A program made the position numbers and the translations under genes. The notes beneath the pieces are model-generated. The model worked only from the letters and a program-made list of their open reading frames with translations, was not told where the DNA came from and did no database searches. A stretch of 64,000 bases of DNA from an uncultured Flavobacteriales bacterium (GTDB lineage Bacteria; Bacteroidota; Bacteroidia; Flavobacteriales; BACL11), in assembly GCA_905478555.1 (NCBI GenBank), contig CAJQIZ010000004.1:1-64000 (forward strand), given 5' to 3'. This document shows positions 1 through 8,962 of this stretch, piece after piece. The first letter of the stretch is position 1. Every line of letters starts with the position of its first letter.

Positions 1-401
1 TGGAATTCTAAAGGTTACTAACTTGTTCTCATCTGACAAAGCCTTTTGAGTTAAACTAATATTGAACAATTATTAAGTTTTATGTTTTCTAAAAAGTTTA
101 AAGAAGTATTAGGGACAGCTTCAAAAGAAAAAACCCTACCGTAATCTCCAACTAATTTACTTAATGCAATTGAAACATAACCAATATTTGCTCCTACATC
201 AAAAACGGTATCTCCTTCAGAAATATATTTTTTTAGTATCCTCTGAAAATCTGGCTCAATATTTCGATATATAAGATACAAATGAAATTCTGGCAGAATA
301 TAAAGATGGATACCTTTAAAAATCCCTCTTGTCATCTTTAATATCTTCTTTTCTTTTCCATGAAAAAGAAGAAGACATTTCTTTATAATTGAGGTAATCA
401 A
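1..401 (-). pseudogene. FkbM-family methyltransferase, frameshifted and cut by the window edge
   Basis: The first 116 codons from a TTG at 399-401 give the start of an FkbM-type SAM-dependent methyltransferase: a membrane-proximal N-terminus, then the SAM-binding segment VFDVGANIGYVSI (about residues 66-78) and an acidic FSFEAVP. The frame then stops at 51-53. Reading on in another frame from about base 66 to base 1 gives NISLTQKALSDENKLVTF, the expected continuation of this family, so one base appears to be missing around 62-68. FkbM enzymes O-methylate sugars of glycans or lipids. The gene lies 2 nt after dsbD and is probably the last gene of that operon. The true start could be the ATG at codon 23. 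The 3' part lies outside the window, so further damage cannot be judged. Confidence 0.7.
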
Positions 402-403
402 GA

Positions 404-2359
404 TTATTTAGAGAATTCTTCTAAACCTCTGTTTAACCAATCTTTAAAAAGATCCACCGTTCCATAATCTTGGTAATTGGCATTTTCAATAAGCATTTCC
501 TCCTCATGATTTAAAAACACATAATACGGTTGAGAATTTGTTCCGTAAGTATTTGCTTGTAAAACCATCCACTGATCGCCAATAGTTCTCACTTTTTTAG
601 TTTTATCAGCAAGTGTAGTTTCATACTGTTTTTCTTTTGGCAGCTTGGTTTTTAAATCCACATAAAGGGAAATTAATATTACATCATTTTTTAAAATTTC
701 TTTTATTACAGAATTAGACCAAACAGATTGTTCCATCTCTCTACAATTTACACAAGCCTTCCCCGTAAAATCAATTACAACCGCTTTCCCAACTTCTTTC
801 GCATAAGCTAATCCTAAGTCATAATCATTAAAAGCCATTATTCCTTGAGGACCTAAATGTTGTCCTTCTACATGTTCCACCGCACTACCACCTAATCTAT
901 TTCCTACTCCATAAGGAGATTCACTATACTCTAAGGGAGGGGGAAAAGCAGCAATTAATTTAAGAGGAGCTCCCCACAATCCTGGAATCATATAAATAGT
1001 TAATGTTCCTGTAAAGATAGCAACTGATAATCTGCTAACAGAAATATATTTCAAATCAGAATCATGTGAAAATTTAAGGAATCCTAATAAATACATTGTA
1101 AATAAAGAGAAAATCATAATCCATATTGCGATAAACATTTCTCTTTCTAGATAATGAGTATCCATTACTAAATCAGCATTAGATAGAAATTTGAATGCCA
1201 GAGCTAGTTCCAAAAACCCTAAAGAAACTTTTATAGTATTTAACCATCCTCCCGATTGAGGTAAAGAATTTAGCCATCCAGGGAAAGCTGCAAATAAAGT
1301 AAATGGAAGAGCTATTGCTAAGGAGAATCCTAACATACCTATAATTGGCCCCATAAATCCTCCTTTAGCAGCATCTACTAATAAAGTACCTACAATAGGT
1401 CCTGTACAAGAAAAAGAAACTATCGCTAAAGTAAGTGCCATAAAGAAAATCCCTACTAATCCTCCTCTATCAGCAGCTTTGTCTGATTTATTTGCCCATG
1501 AACTAGGGAGTGTAATCTCAAAAGCTCCTAGGAAGGAAGCCGCAAACAATATTAATAATACAAAAAATGCAATGTTAAAATAAATATTTGTTGCCAATTG
1601 GTTCATGGCATCTGCACCAAAAATAGCAGAAACTCCATACCCTAAACCTACATATATAATTATAATAGAAAATCCAAAAATAATAGCATTTGTAATTCCT
1701 TTTGCCCTTGTTTTAGATTGTTTTGTAAAGAAAGAAACCGTCATTGGAATCATTGGGAAAACACATGGAGTAAGCAAAGCTGCAAATCCACTAAAAAAAG
1801 CAATAAAAAACAAACCCCACATTCCTTTTTTTGAAGATTCATCTTTAGTTTCACTTTTCGTTTCTATAGTGTCAGAAACTAATATTAAAGCTTCTTTTCC
1901 TTCTACAACATTCTCGACTCCTTTTATTGTAAAAGAAAACTCAGAATAATCTGGGGGCAGACAGCTTCCATTGTCACAAACTATAAAATCAACATATCCA
2001 CTAATTTCAATATTATTAACCGAATTAATTCCAAGTTGTTGAGTAAATATCACTTCCTTAGAAAAGTACAATAACATAATGTCACTGGTCTCATCATATT
2101 CCTCACTTGGTTTTGGTTCTTTAAGTTTTGAAACAATAGTATCTCCCTTATAAATAAAGGTGAATTTTGTAGCCAGCATCTCGTCAGAAACATACTGAGA
2201 ATACATGTGCCAAGGCTCATCAATAGAAGCTTTAAAAGTAAGTTCTACTTCTGTTTCTGAAATTTTTTCTTGAGAAAACTCCCAACTTACAGGGTTAAAT
2301 ATTTGAGAGAAACTAGTAAAACTAATGATTGTAAATAAAACTACTAAAAACTTTTTCAT
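404..2359 (-). CDS. dsbD: Thiol:disulfide interchange protein DsbD
   Basis: Carries electrons across the inner membrane to reduce periplasmic disulfides. All three DsbD modules are present: a signal peptide (1-19) and N-terminal periplasmic domain with the cysteine pair C128/C133; a multi-spanning domain from about residue 182 with the paired membrane cysteines LLTPCVFPM (C199) and SFSCTGP (C318); and a C-terminal thioredoxin-like domain with CVNC near residue 536. The length (651 aa) fits full-length Bacteroidota DsbD. It sits 4 nt after the PH-like membrane gene and 2 nt before the FkbM fragment, so it is co-transcribed. All catalytic cysteine pairs are visible and the gene looks intact. 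Confidence 0.95.
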   Translation of the reverse strand: MKKFLVVLFTIISFTSFSQIFNPVSWEFSQEKISETEVELTFKASIDEPWHMYSQYVSDEMLATKFTFIYKGDTIVSKLKEPKPSEEYDETSDIMLLYFSKEVIFTQQLGINSVNNIEISGYVDFIVCDNGSCLPPDYSEFSFTIKGVENVVEGKEALILVSDTIETKSETKDESSKKGMWGLFFIAFFSGFAALLTPCVFPMIPMTVSFFTKQSKTRAKGITNAIIFGFSIIIIYVGLGYGVSAIFGADAMNQLATNIYFNIAFFVLLILFAASFLGAFEITLPSSWANKSDKAADRGGLVGIFFMALTLAIVSFSCTGPIVGTLLVDAAKGGFMGPIIGMLGFSLAIALPFTLFAAFPGWLNSLPQSGGWLNTIKVSLGFLELALAFKFLSNADLVMDTHYLEREMFIAIWIMIFSLFTMYLLGFLKFSHDSDLKYISVSRLSVAIFTGTLTIYMIPGLWGAPLKLIAAFPPPLEYSESPYGVGNRLGGSAVEHVEGQHLGPQGIMAFNDYDLGLAYAKEVGKAVVIDFTGKACVNCREMEQSVWSNSVIKEILKNDVILISLYVDLKTKLPKEKQYETTLADKTKKVRTIGDQWMVLQANTYGTNSQPYYVFLNHEEEMLIENANYQDYGTVDLFKDWLNRGLEEFSK

Positions 2360-2363
2360 TTGC

Positions 2364-2840
2364 TTATTGTAATGTTGTATTAATTATTCGCGCTAATTCT
2401 TCTGATTTTTGACTACCTACCAAATAAACTTGACCATCTTTATCTGTAAGTTTCACAGCATTTGATCCTCTAGTATAAAAACGGATTGTACCCTTAAAAT
2501 GTAAATTATATACACTTCTATTTAGAAAGAACTTACTGTATTGTACTCTTTCACATTTATTGATACTATTAAGATCAATTTTAACTTTTCTGGCCGTCCA
2601 TAAACCATCCAGAATAATGGAACCATTTTTTATTTTAGTTTCAAAATGTAAAACAAAAACTAATATGAATGAAATTATTAATATAAAGATACCCAAGAAA
2701 AAAAGTAGTTCTCCTGATTTTTCCTGATTTTCCCTCAAATAATAAATTACAAAACAAAAAATAGCAAGTACCATTCTTCTGGAAAGAGATATTTTATTCA
2801 ATCCTAAATATTGTTTTTCTATAAAGTTATATTTCTCCAT
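2364..2840 (-). CDS. Small membrane protein with bacterial PH-like C-terminal domain
   Basis: A 158-residue protein with two hydrophobic helices (about 22-38 and 44-64) followed by a beta-rich cytoplasmic tail (NGSIILDGLW, VYNLHFKGTIRFY, AVKLTDKDGQVYLVG), a layout like the membrane-anchored bacterial PH (DUF304-type) proteins. No catalytic motif is visible and the function is unknown. It lies 9 nt after tilS and 4 nt before dsbD in a compact operon. The PH assignment rests on secondary-structure pattern rather than a diagnostic motif. Confidence 0.6.
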   Translation of the reverse strand: MEKYNFIEKQYLGLNKISLSRRMVLAIFCFVIYYLRENQEKSGELLFFLGIFILIISFILVFVLHFETKIKNGSIILDGLWTARKVKIDLNSINKCERVQYSKFFLNRSVYNLHFKGTIRFYTRGSNAVKLTDKDGQVYLVGSQKSEELARIINTTLQ

Positions 2841-2849
2841 TCTTTAATT

Positions 2850-4157
2850 TTAAAAAAGTTCTGCAATATACGCCTTTTTAGTTGTTGCCGAAATTTTATA
2901 TTTCTCAGAAATTCTATGACCAATAATCCAGATTATTTCTTCTTTATTACATAATAAAAAACATTCTTCTTTTTCGAAAATACTGAATTTCTCATCTATA
3001 AAAAAATCACTTAATTTCTTTTTTCCTCTCATCCCAAAGGGGTGAAAAACATCCCCTTCTTTCCATTTTCTAATTGTTAAAGGAAAAGCTAGTTTGTTAA
3101 AATCGAAAAATGCTATTGTCTTTTTATTCTCAACACTAATCTCCTCTTCCACACTAAACTTCATAGAAATAGGTGAAATTATTTCTTTATCTAATTTATT
3201 AATTAACCTATTAGAAATTACATCCTCTGACTTCTTATTTACAATTATCTCATTTCTATCTACTAATAATTTAAATTCTTCAGAATAAAACATCTTACCT
3301 GAAATAGAAAAACAACATTCTAATATTTGTTCTGTTTGAGAAAAACCAAAAGGAGATAGTATCTCTCTTAACAATACTTTTCGTTCTTTTATTGTGATTA
3401 ACTTCTTCTTATTAAGAATTAAATTATCTCCACTATATCTTATAATTTCTTTTTTCAGAGTATTAATTCTATCTTCAAAAACAGTAAATACCTCATTAAG
3501 ATGATCTATTTCTTTTAAAAATGTCTTATCAAAAGCAGGATTCATGTCTTTAAGGAGAGGAATTAAATTTTTCCGAATATTATTTCTTAAATACTTAGTA
3601 TCTGCATTACTTCTATCTGTTCTGAAATTTTGATTTTTAAGATTCAAGAAGTTTTCAATATCGTTTCTACTAAAAGTTAATAAAGGTCTTACAATATTAT
3701 CTCGTTTTTCTTTCATCCCTAACAAACCTCTAATACCACTTCCTCTCACTAAATTAATAAAAAAGGTTTCTATATCATCATTGGAATGATGGGCTACTAA
3801 GATGTATTTTGAGGAAGTTTTTTCTCTTAGTTCTTCAAACCATTTATACCTCAAATCTCTAGCAGCCATCTGAATAGAAATTTTATTAGAGGTAGAATAT
3901 TTTAAAGTATCGAATTGTTTTACATGTACATTAAGATTCATTTTATCAGCTAATTCCCTCACAAAATCTTCATCATTATCTGACTCCAACCCTCTTAAAT
4001 TAAAATTGCAATGAGCTAAACTAAAATTAAAATTTAACTCCTTCAAAATTAAAGCAAGGCAGACACTATCTGCACCACCGCTAATTGCTAAAATTATCGA
4101 ATCTTCTTTGTTAAAAAGAAGTTGATCATTAATATGTTGCTTAAATCTATTAATCAT
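2850..4157 (-). CDS. tilS: tRNA(Ile)-lysidine synthase
   Basis: Modifies C34 of the tRNA-Ile CAU anticodon to lysidine, so that the tRNA reads AUA. The ATP-pyrophosphatase P-loop SGGADS lies at residues 26-31, followed by AHCNFNLRG and VAHHSNDDIETFFINLVRGSG, the two other signatures of the family. A TilS C-terminal domain (IRKWKEGDVFHPFGMRGKKK, about 355-380) is also present. The length of 435 aa is normal. It overlaps the end of pabB by 8 bp, implying translational coupling. It is essential in bacteria that decode AUA this way, and AUA is frequent in this AT-rich genome. Confidence 0.96.
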   Translation of the reverse strand: MINRFKQHINDQLLFNKEDSIILAISGGADSVCLALILKELNFNFSLAHCNFNLRGLESDNDEDFVRELADKMNLNVHVKQFDTLKYSTSNKISIQMAARDLRYKWFEELREKTSSKYILVAHHSNDDIETFFINLVRGSGIRGLLGMKEKRDNIVRPLLTFSRNDIENFLNLKNQNFRTDRSNADTKYLRNNIRKNLIPLLKDMNPAFDKTFLKEIDHLNEVFTVFEDRINTLKKEIIRYSGDNLILNKKKLITIKERKVLLREILSPFGFSQTEQILECCFSISGKMFYSEEFKLLVDRNEIIVNKKSEDVISNRLINKLDKEIISPISMKFSVEEEISVENKKTIAFFDFNKLAFPLTIRKWKEGDVFHPFGMRGKKKLSDFFIDEKFSIFEKEECFLLCNKEEIIWIIGHRISEKYKISATTKKAYIAELF

Positions 4158-5433
4158 TATTTAAAACATCTCTCATTGCTTTTGCTTTAATCAAACATTC
4201 TTCATACTCCTGATTTTCATCAGAATTAATCGTAATAGCTCCTCCCACCATTACCGAAATATATTTACTGATATCGTTATACAAAATAGATCGAATGACT
4301 ACATTAAAATCGAAATCAGAAGAAGGAGTAATATAACCAAAAGCAGCAGAAAAGATAGATCTCTTTGTTGTTTCGTATTTTTCTATTAATTGCATGGATT
4401 TTAATTTAGGAGCTCCTGTCATGGAACCCATTGGAAAACTACTTTCCAATACATCTACAAAGTTATACTTTTCATCTAATTGGGAAGTAATAGTAGAAAT
4501 CATTTGATGAACCCTCTCAAAAGTATATACTTTAAACAATTCCTCAACTGTAACAGAAGCTTTTTGTGCTGTTTTAGATAAATCATTTCTCACCAAATCT
4601 GTAATCATTACATTCTCCGATTTATCTTTTTCACTGTTTTCTAATTCAGAAACTAATAAGATATCTTCCTCCTCATTTACTCCTCTTTTTCTAGTTCCTT
4701 TTATTGGTTGAGATATTAATTTATTTCCTTCCTTTTTAAGAAACCTCTCAGGACTACTACAAAGTAAGTAATGATTATCAAAATTGAAGAAAACAGAGAA
4801 AGGAGCTTTACTTCTAGTATTTAAATCTGAAAAAACTTCTATTGGATTAATACTTGCATTTTCAGCAAATAACTCCTGACAATAATTCATTTCGTAAATA
4901 TCTCCTTGCTGAATATGATTTTTTATATCCTTTATTTTCTGTAGATATTCTAGTTTTTCTTCTCTAAATTGTAAGTTTATATTTGATTTATTTGAGCTAA
5001 TAACATTTTCTTTTCTGATATTATTTAGCAAGTCCTCTACCTCATTTTCCAAAAGGAAAGAATGAACCTCAACTATATTATCCTTTATAATTAAAATTAT
5101 TTCAGGAACATAAAAAAGTAAATTAGGAACTTTAAAATCATCTCTATTATCTGAAGATAAATTCTCTATCTCATTTTTTAAATCATACGATAGAAATCCA
5201 AAAATCCAATCTTTATGTTGGATATGGAAATTAGATAACTTCTGAAATGAATCTTGATCTGATTTTAAAATATGTTTCGCACCAAGAGCTACAATTAATT
5301 GGTGTTTCTTATATTTATCTTTATTATTTTTATTGGAAATTAAATACGAACTAAATGTATATTTTTTGGTGAAAGCTAATAATTTATTCGAAAAATCAGA
5401 ATCATTAATTGGGTATTTATATGAAATTCTCAC
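4150..5433 (-). CDS. pabB: Aminodeoxychorismate synthase component I (chorismate-binding enzyme)
   Basis: Makes 4-amino-4-deoxychorismate from chorismate for folate synthesis. The chorismate-binding core is clear: LCSSPERFL, QPIKGTRKRG, MITDLVRNDLSKTA, SSFPMGSMTGAPK and VMVGGAITINSDE. At 427 residues it has the PabB rather than the longer TrpE architecture, and no trp genes are nearby. The start is GTG at 5431-5433. It lies 10 nt after the Nfu gene and overlaps tilS by 8 bp. PabB and TrpE are close homologues, so the exact amination product is an inference from length and context. Confidence 0.85.
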   Translation of the reverse strand: MRISYKYPINDSDFSNKLLAFTKKYTFSSYLISNKNNKDKYKKHQLIVALGAKHILKSDQDSFQKLSNFHIQHKDWIFGFLSYDLKNEIENLSSDNRDDFKVPNLLFYVPEIILIIKDNIVEVHSFLLENEVEDLLNNIRKENVISSNKSNINLQFREEKLEYLQKIKDIKNHIQQGDIYEMNYCQELFAENASINPIEVFSDLNTRSKAPFSVFFNFDNHYLLCSSPERFLKKEGNKLISQPIKGTRKRGVNEEEDILLVSELENSEKDKSENVMITDLVRNDLSKTAQKASVTVEELFKVYTFERVHQMISTITSQLDEKYNFVDVLESSFPMGSMTGAPKLKSMQLIEKYETTKRSIFSAAFGYITPSSDFDFNVVIRSILYNDISKYISVMVGGAITINSDENQEYEECLIKAKAMRDVLNND

Positions 5434-5443
5434 CCAATTCGGA

Positions 5444-5692
5444 TTACAGTGAAGTTACATCAATAACTTCTTTTACTTGAGGTAATACACTTTTAATTGC
5501 AGTTTCTACTCCATTCTTTAAAGTCATCATACTTACCGAACAATCACCACAAGCTCCTAATAATTTCACCTTTACAACCCAGTCATCAGTAAGTTCTACT
5601 AATGTAATATCACCACCATCTGCTTCCAAATATGGTCTTATGTTTTGCAAAGCACCTTCTATTTTTTCTAATGTAAGTTTGTCCGTAATCAT
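5444..5692 (-). CDS. Small Nfu/NifU C-terminal domain protein (Fe-S scaffold)
   Basis: An 82-residue stand-alone NifU C-terminal domain. C48 and C51 in GACGDCSVS form the CxxC pair that bridges a labile 4Fe-4S cluster between two subunits, and RPYLEADGGDITLVEL is the family's other signature. It follows mrp by 6 nt, joining a scaffold with an Fe-S carrier ATPase in one transcript. A second, longer Nfu with an N-terminal domain is at 26847-27440, so the two probably serve different targets. Confidence 0.9.
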   Translation of the reverse strand: MITDKLTLEKIEGALQNIRPYLEADGGDITLVELTDDWVVKVKLLGACGDCSVSMMTLKNGVETAIKSVLPQVKEVIDVTSL

Positions 5693-5698
5693 ATTATT

Positions 5699-6826
5699 TT
5701 ATTTTGTAGAACATCCAGCAGTATTGGAAGTCTCCACTACTTTAGTTTTATCTTTTTCGCTATTTCTTTTCTCTAATTTTTCTACTACTTTTTTCGCTAA
5801 ATTTGTAAGAGAAATAGCAATATCTGTAGCACCTTGCAATACAGCTGGTCTACCAATATCAGCTGCTTCTCTAACTGATTGAACCAATGGAATCTCACCT
5901 AATAAATCAATATTCAGTTGTTCTGCTAGTCCTTTAACTCCTTCCTTACCAAAAATATAATATTTATTATCTGGTAATTCTTCTGGTGTAAAGTACGCCA
6001 TATTCTCTACAATCCCTAAAACTGGAACATTTATACTATCCATCTGAAACATATTTACACCTTTTCTAGCATCTGCCAAAGCAATATTCTGAGGAGTGGA
6101 AACTACAACCGCCCCAGTTACAGGAACAGACTGAACTAGAGAAAGATGAATATCTCCAGTTCCCGGAGGTAAATCAATTAACAAATAATCTAACTCTCCC
6201 CAATGAGTATCCCAAATCAGTTGATTTAACGCCTTTGAGGCCATGGGTCCTCTCCAAACAACTGCTTGTTGAGATTGGGCGAAAAAACCAATAGAAATTA
6301 ACTTTACTCCATAGTTCTCTAATGGTTTAATTTTCGATTTACCATCAATAGTTATTGCTTCTGGCACGGCACCTTCTAAATCGAACATAATATGCATACT
6401 CGGACCGTAAATATCTGCATCTACTACACCTACACTATGACCTAAATCTGCAAGAGCTACCGCTAAATTTGCAGTAATTGTAGATTTTCCTACCCCACCT
6501 TTTGCAGAAGATATGGCAATAATATTTTTTATACCTGGAATTTCATTTCCTTTTATAATAGTTGCTTTCTCTTCTGTTTTCAATACAGTGAAATTGATTT
6601 TTATGTCTGCTTTTTCATACACTTTCTCATGTATTATTTTCAGGCAATCTACCTCTACCCTCTTTTTATACTGCAAAGTAGGGTTACTAATTTCTACATC
6701 TAAAATAATTTCGATACCAAATATTTGGATGTTTTTTACTACCCCACTTTCCCAAATAGATTTATCTCCTTCCGGCATTTTCACTAAAGAAAGTGCATTT
6801 TGTATTTGTTGTTTATCCATGTTCAT
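5699..6826 (-). CDS. mrp: Mrp/NBP35-family Fe-S cluster carrier ATPase
   Basis: A P-loop ATPase that carries Fe-S clusters to apo-proteins. Residues 1-90 form a MIP18/DUF59 domain. The deviant Walker A SAKGGVGKST is at 107-116, followed by VDADIYGPS, DLPPGTGDIHLS and STPQNIALADARKG, all typical of the family. The central CxxC seen in some homologues is absent (ENMAYFTPEELPDNKYYIFG occupies that region); the C-terminus ends CSTK. The first ATG is used, 9 nt downstream of a TATATTTG -7 element, and the in-frame ATG two codons later is an alternative. It is probably the first gene of the operon running to position 1. Confidence 0.93.
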   Translation of the reverse strand: MNMDKQQIQNALSLVKMPEGDKSIWESGVVKNIQIFGIEIILDVEISNPTLQYKKRVEVDCLKIIHEKVYEKADIKINFTVLKTEEKATIIKGNEIPGIKNIIAISSAKGGVGKSTITANLAVALADLGHSVGVVDADIYGPSMHIMFDLEGAVPEAITIDGKSKIKPLENYGVKLISIGFFAQSQQAVVWRGPMASKALNQLIWDTHWGELDYLLIDLPPGTGDIHLSLVQSVPVTGAVVVSTPQNIALADARKGVNMFQMDSINVPVLGIVENMAYFTPEELPDNKYYIFGKEGVKGLAEQLNIDLLGEIPLVQSVREAADIGRPAVLQGATDIAISLTNLAKKVVEKLEKRNSEKDKTKVVETSNTAGCSTK

Positions 6827-6834
6827 TATATATG

Positions 6835-6842
6835 CAAATATA
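6835..6842 (-). promoter_or_regulatory. Promoter -7 element for the mrp operon
   Basis: TATATTTG on the minus strand matches the Bacteroidota -7 consensus TAnnTTTG exactly. It lies 8 nt before the mrp start in the only gap (42 bp) of the block. Upstream genes trmB and atl may also read through. Confidence 0.6.
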
Positions 6843-6868
6843 TAGTATTTACTTTATTTAGAATGATT

Positions 6869-7192
6869 TTAAGCAAGCTCTTTTAAGGGGTTCCAAAAAA
6901 CTGATTCAAAATTCTGAATTTGATTTTCTTTCAACTTTATTCCTTCATTTTCTAAAAGTTGGTGCATTAAATTTATTCCAGAAAAATGAATTTTACCAGT
7001 CAACATTCCTACTCTATTTACCACTCTATGTGCTGGAATATTTTCTGGACATTTATTAAGTGCCCATCCCACCATTTTGGAAGATTGGGGAGAAGAAAGA
7101 TATTTCGCAATTGCTCCGTAAGTAGTAACTTTCCCTTCAGGAATTAACTGACAAACATCATATACTTGTTGAAAGAAATTAGAATCTTTCAT
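6869..7192 (-). CDS. Alkyltransferase-like (ATL) DNA-binding protein, MGMT family without the catalytic cysteine
   Basis: A 107-residue MGMT DNA-binding domain (VTTYGAIAKYL, VGWALNKCP). The active-site PCHRV of O6-alkylguanine transferases reads PAHRV here (A54), so it cannot accept an alkyl group. Proteins with this change, the ATLs, bind O6-alkylguanine and flag the lesion for nucleotide excision repair. The length matches stand-alone ATLs. It overlaps the stop of trmB by 1 bp. The role is an inference from the missing cysteine and the family. Confidence 0.88.
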   Translation of the reverse strand: MKDSNFFQQVYDVCQLIPEGKVTTYGAIAKYLSSPQSSKMVGWALNKCPENIPAHRVVNRVGMLTGKIHFSGINLMHQLLENEGIKLKENQIQNFESVFWNPLKELA

Positions 7193-7860
7193 TAATACTT
7201 CAACCGGAATTTAGTGTAAGTAATTGGAGTTCCTTTATCCAAAAATAGTTTTTCATAATGAGTTTTAATATCTATGTTTTCTCTTAATTGATGCACTCCA
7301 TACAAATCATTAGTACAATCTAAAAGTTCATGTCCTTCTCCTTCAATTATCCCTAAAGTAAATCCATACAAAAAAGCACTATCTGTTTTAAGGTTAATTA
7401 TTCCATCCTCTTTTAAGAAGTGAGTGTATCTTTTTAAAAATTCTGGATGAGTTAATCTTTTGTTAGTTCTTCTTCTTTTTATTTGAGGATCTGGAAAAGT
7501 AATCCAGATTTCGCTTACCTCATTTTCATCAAAACATTTAATAATATTTTCAATTCTAATTCTTAAAAAAGCGATATTTTTTAATTCTTTATTGTGAGAA
7601 TTACTTGCTCCTACCCACATTCTATTTCCCTTTATATCTATACCAATAAAGTTTTTTTCAGGATATCTCTCCGCGAGCGCCACAGAATATTCTCCTTTTC
7701 CACATCCTAACTCCAATACAATAGGATAGTCATTTTTAAAGAAATCAGAATTCCATTTTCCTTTTAACTCAATGTCCTTCTTCAACTCATAAGTATCTGG
7801 CTGAACTACATGAGGAAGTTGCTCCATAAAGGAGAATTTTTTTAATTTATTTTTAGCCAC
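7192..7860 (-). CDS. trmB: tRNA (guanine(46)-N7)-methyltransferase
   Basis: Methylates N7 of G46 in the tRNA variable loop using SAM. The signatures are PIVLELGCGKGEYSVALA, the SAM motif FIGIDIKGNRMW, and ITFPDPQIKRRRTNKRLTHP near residue 120. The length (222 aa) is normal for the family. The start is a GTG at 7858-7860, fifteen bases downstream of a TATTTTTG promoter element. It is transcribed divergently from the glycosyltransferase at 7907 and joined by a 1-bp overlap to the ATL gene. Confidence 0.95.
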   Translation of the reverse strand: MAKNKLKKFSFMEQLPHVVQPDTYELKKDIELKGKWNSDFFKNDYPIVLELGCGKGEYSVALAERYPEKNFIGIDIKGNRMWVGASNSHNKELKNIAFLRIRIENIIKCFDENEVSEIWITFPDPQIKRRRTNKRLTHPEFLKRYTHFLKEDGIINLKTDSAFLYGFTLGIIEGEGHELLDCTNDLYGVHQLRENIDIKTHYEKLFLDKGTPITYTKFRLKY

Positions 7861-7874
7861 TCTAAATTTTTCTA

Positions 7875-7882
7875 CAAAAATA
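7875..7882 (-). promoter_or_regulatory. Promoter -7 element for trmB
   Basis: TATTTTTG on the minus strand, an exact TAnnTTTG match, 14 nt before the GTG start of trmB in the 46-bp divergent gap with the glycosyltransferase. Confidence 0.55.
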
Positions 7883-7906
7883 AATTGTTTTACTTACTTT
7901 CGGCTT

Positions 7907-8962
7907 GTGAATTCGAAAAAAAGAATTTTAGTAGCTCCTCTAGATTGGGGATTAGGTCATGCTAGCAGATGTATACCGATAATCAGACAATTACAACAAC
8001 ATAACTTTGAGGTTTTAGTCGGAAGTTATGGAAGAAGCGAGCAGCTTTTAAAGAAAGAATTCCCTAAACTACAATTTATTAGAATAGAAGGAGTTCAAAT
8101 TAAATACCACAACAGAATTCCTCTTTCGGTTTCTATGTTTCTTCAAATTCCAAAAATTATTTATTCTATATTTAAAGAACATAGAGAAATACAACAAATA
8201 GTAGAGGACTATAAGATTGACGGAATAATTTCTGATAACAGATACGGTTTGTACTTATCGAATACTCCTTCCGTATTTATTACTCACCAACTTCAAATTC
8301 AAACCCCTGTTTTAAAGATTTTTATACAGAAGATAAATTACTATTTTATTGAAAAGTTTACGAAATGTTGGATAATAGATTGTAAAGAAGATAATCTAGC
8401 AGGAACATTAAGTAATCCGAAAAAACTACCCAATAACCATAAGTATATTGGAACTCAATCTCGATTAAAATGGTCGGAAAGAAAGGTGAAATATAATATT
8501 GGGGTTATATTATCTGGACCTGAACCACAAAGAAGTAATTTTGAGAAAATTATATTATCTCAATTAGAAATGTACAATAAAAAAGCAGTTGTTATATTAG
8601 GGAAAACAGAGAGTAAAGAAACGATTCGAAAAGGAAAAATAACAATTATAAATTATGCAAAAAGCAAAGAGATAAATCAATACATTCTTCAGTCTGAAAT
8701 GATTATTTGCAGATCGGGTTATAGTAGTATTATGGATTTAGAAAAACTCAATAAAAAGGCAATATTAATTGCAACCCCAGGGCAAACAGAACAAGAATAT
8801 TTAGCGAATAGATTATCTGAAAAAAGAATTTGTTTTTCTACAACTCAAAATAATTTTAATTTAAATACCGCAATATCTGAAAGTAAAAAATATACTGGAT
8901 TTATAAAATTGGAAAACATGGAAACGAATTGGAAAGAAGTATTTAATATTTTTGAAGAGTAA
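7907..8962 (+). CDS. Glycosyltransferase, MurG/GT28-like fold
   Basis: A 351-residue soluble protein with an N-terminal WGLGHASRCIPIIRQL motif and a C-terminal nucleotide-sugar half with CRSGYSSIMDLEKLNKKAILIATPGQTEQEYLANRL. This is the acceptor/donor layout of MurG-like GT-B enzymes that transfer UDP-sugars. The specific sugar and acceptor cannot be read from sequence. The start is GTG at 7907. Its last 20 bases overlap the convergent histidine kinase gene. It has no obvious operon partner. Confidence 0.75.
   Translation: MNSKKRILVAPLDWGLGHASRCIPIIRQLQQHNFEVLVGSYGRSEQLLKKEFPKLQFIRIEGVQIKYHNRIPLSVSMFLQIPKIIYSIFKEHREIQQIVEDYKIDGIISDNRYGLYLSNTPSVFITHQLQIQTPVLKIFIQKINYYFIEKFTKCWIIDCKEDNLAGTLSNPKKLPNNHKYIGTQSRLKWSERKVKYNIGVILSGPEPQRSNFEKIILSQLEMYNKKAVVILGKTESKETIRKGKITIINYAKSKEINQYILQSEMIICRSGYSSIMDLEKLNKKAILIATPGQTEQEYLANRLSEKRICFSTTQNNFNLNTAISESKKYTGFIKLENMETNWKEVFNIFEE

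Noticed and set aside
1605..1949. A 114-codon plus-strand frame inside dsbD, and similar frames opposite other genes
   Set aside because: They lie antisense to conserved genes and have no recognisable protein character; they are shadows of the real coding strand.
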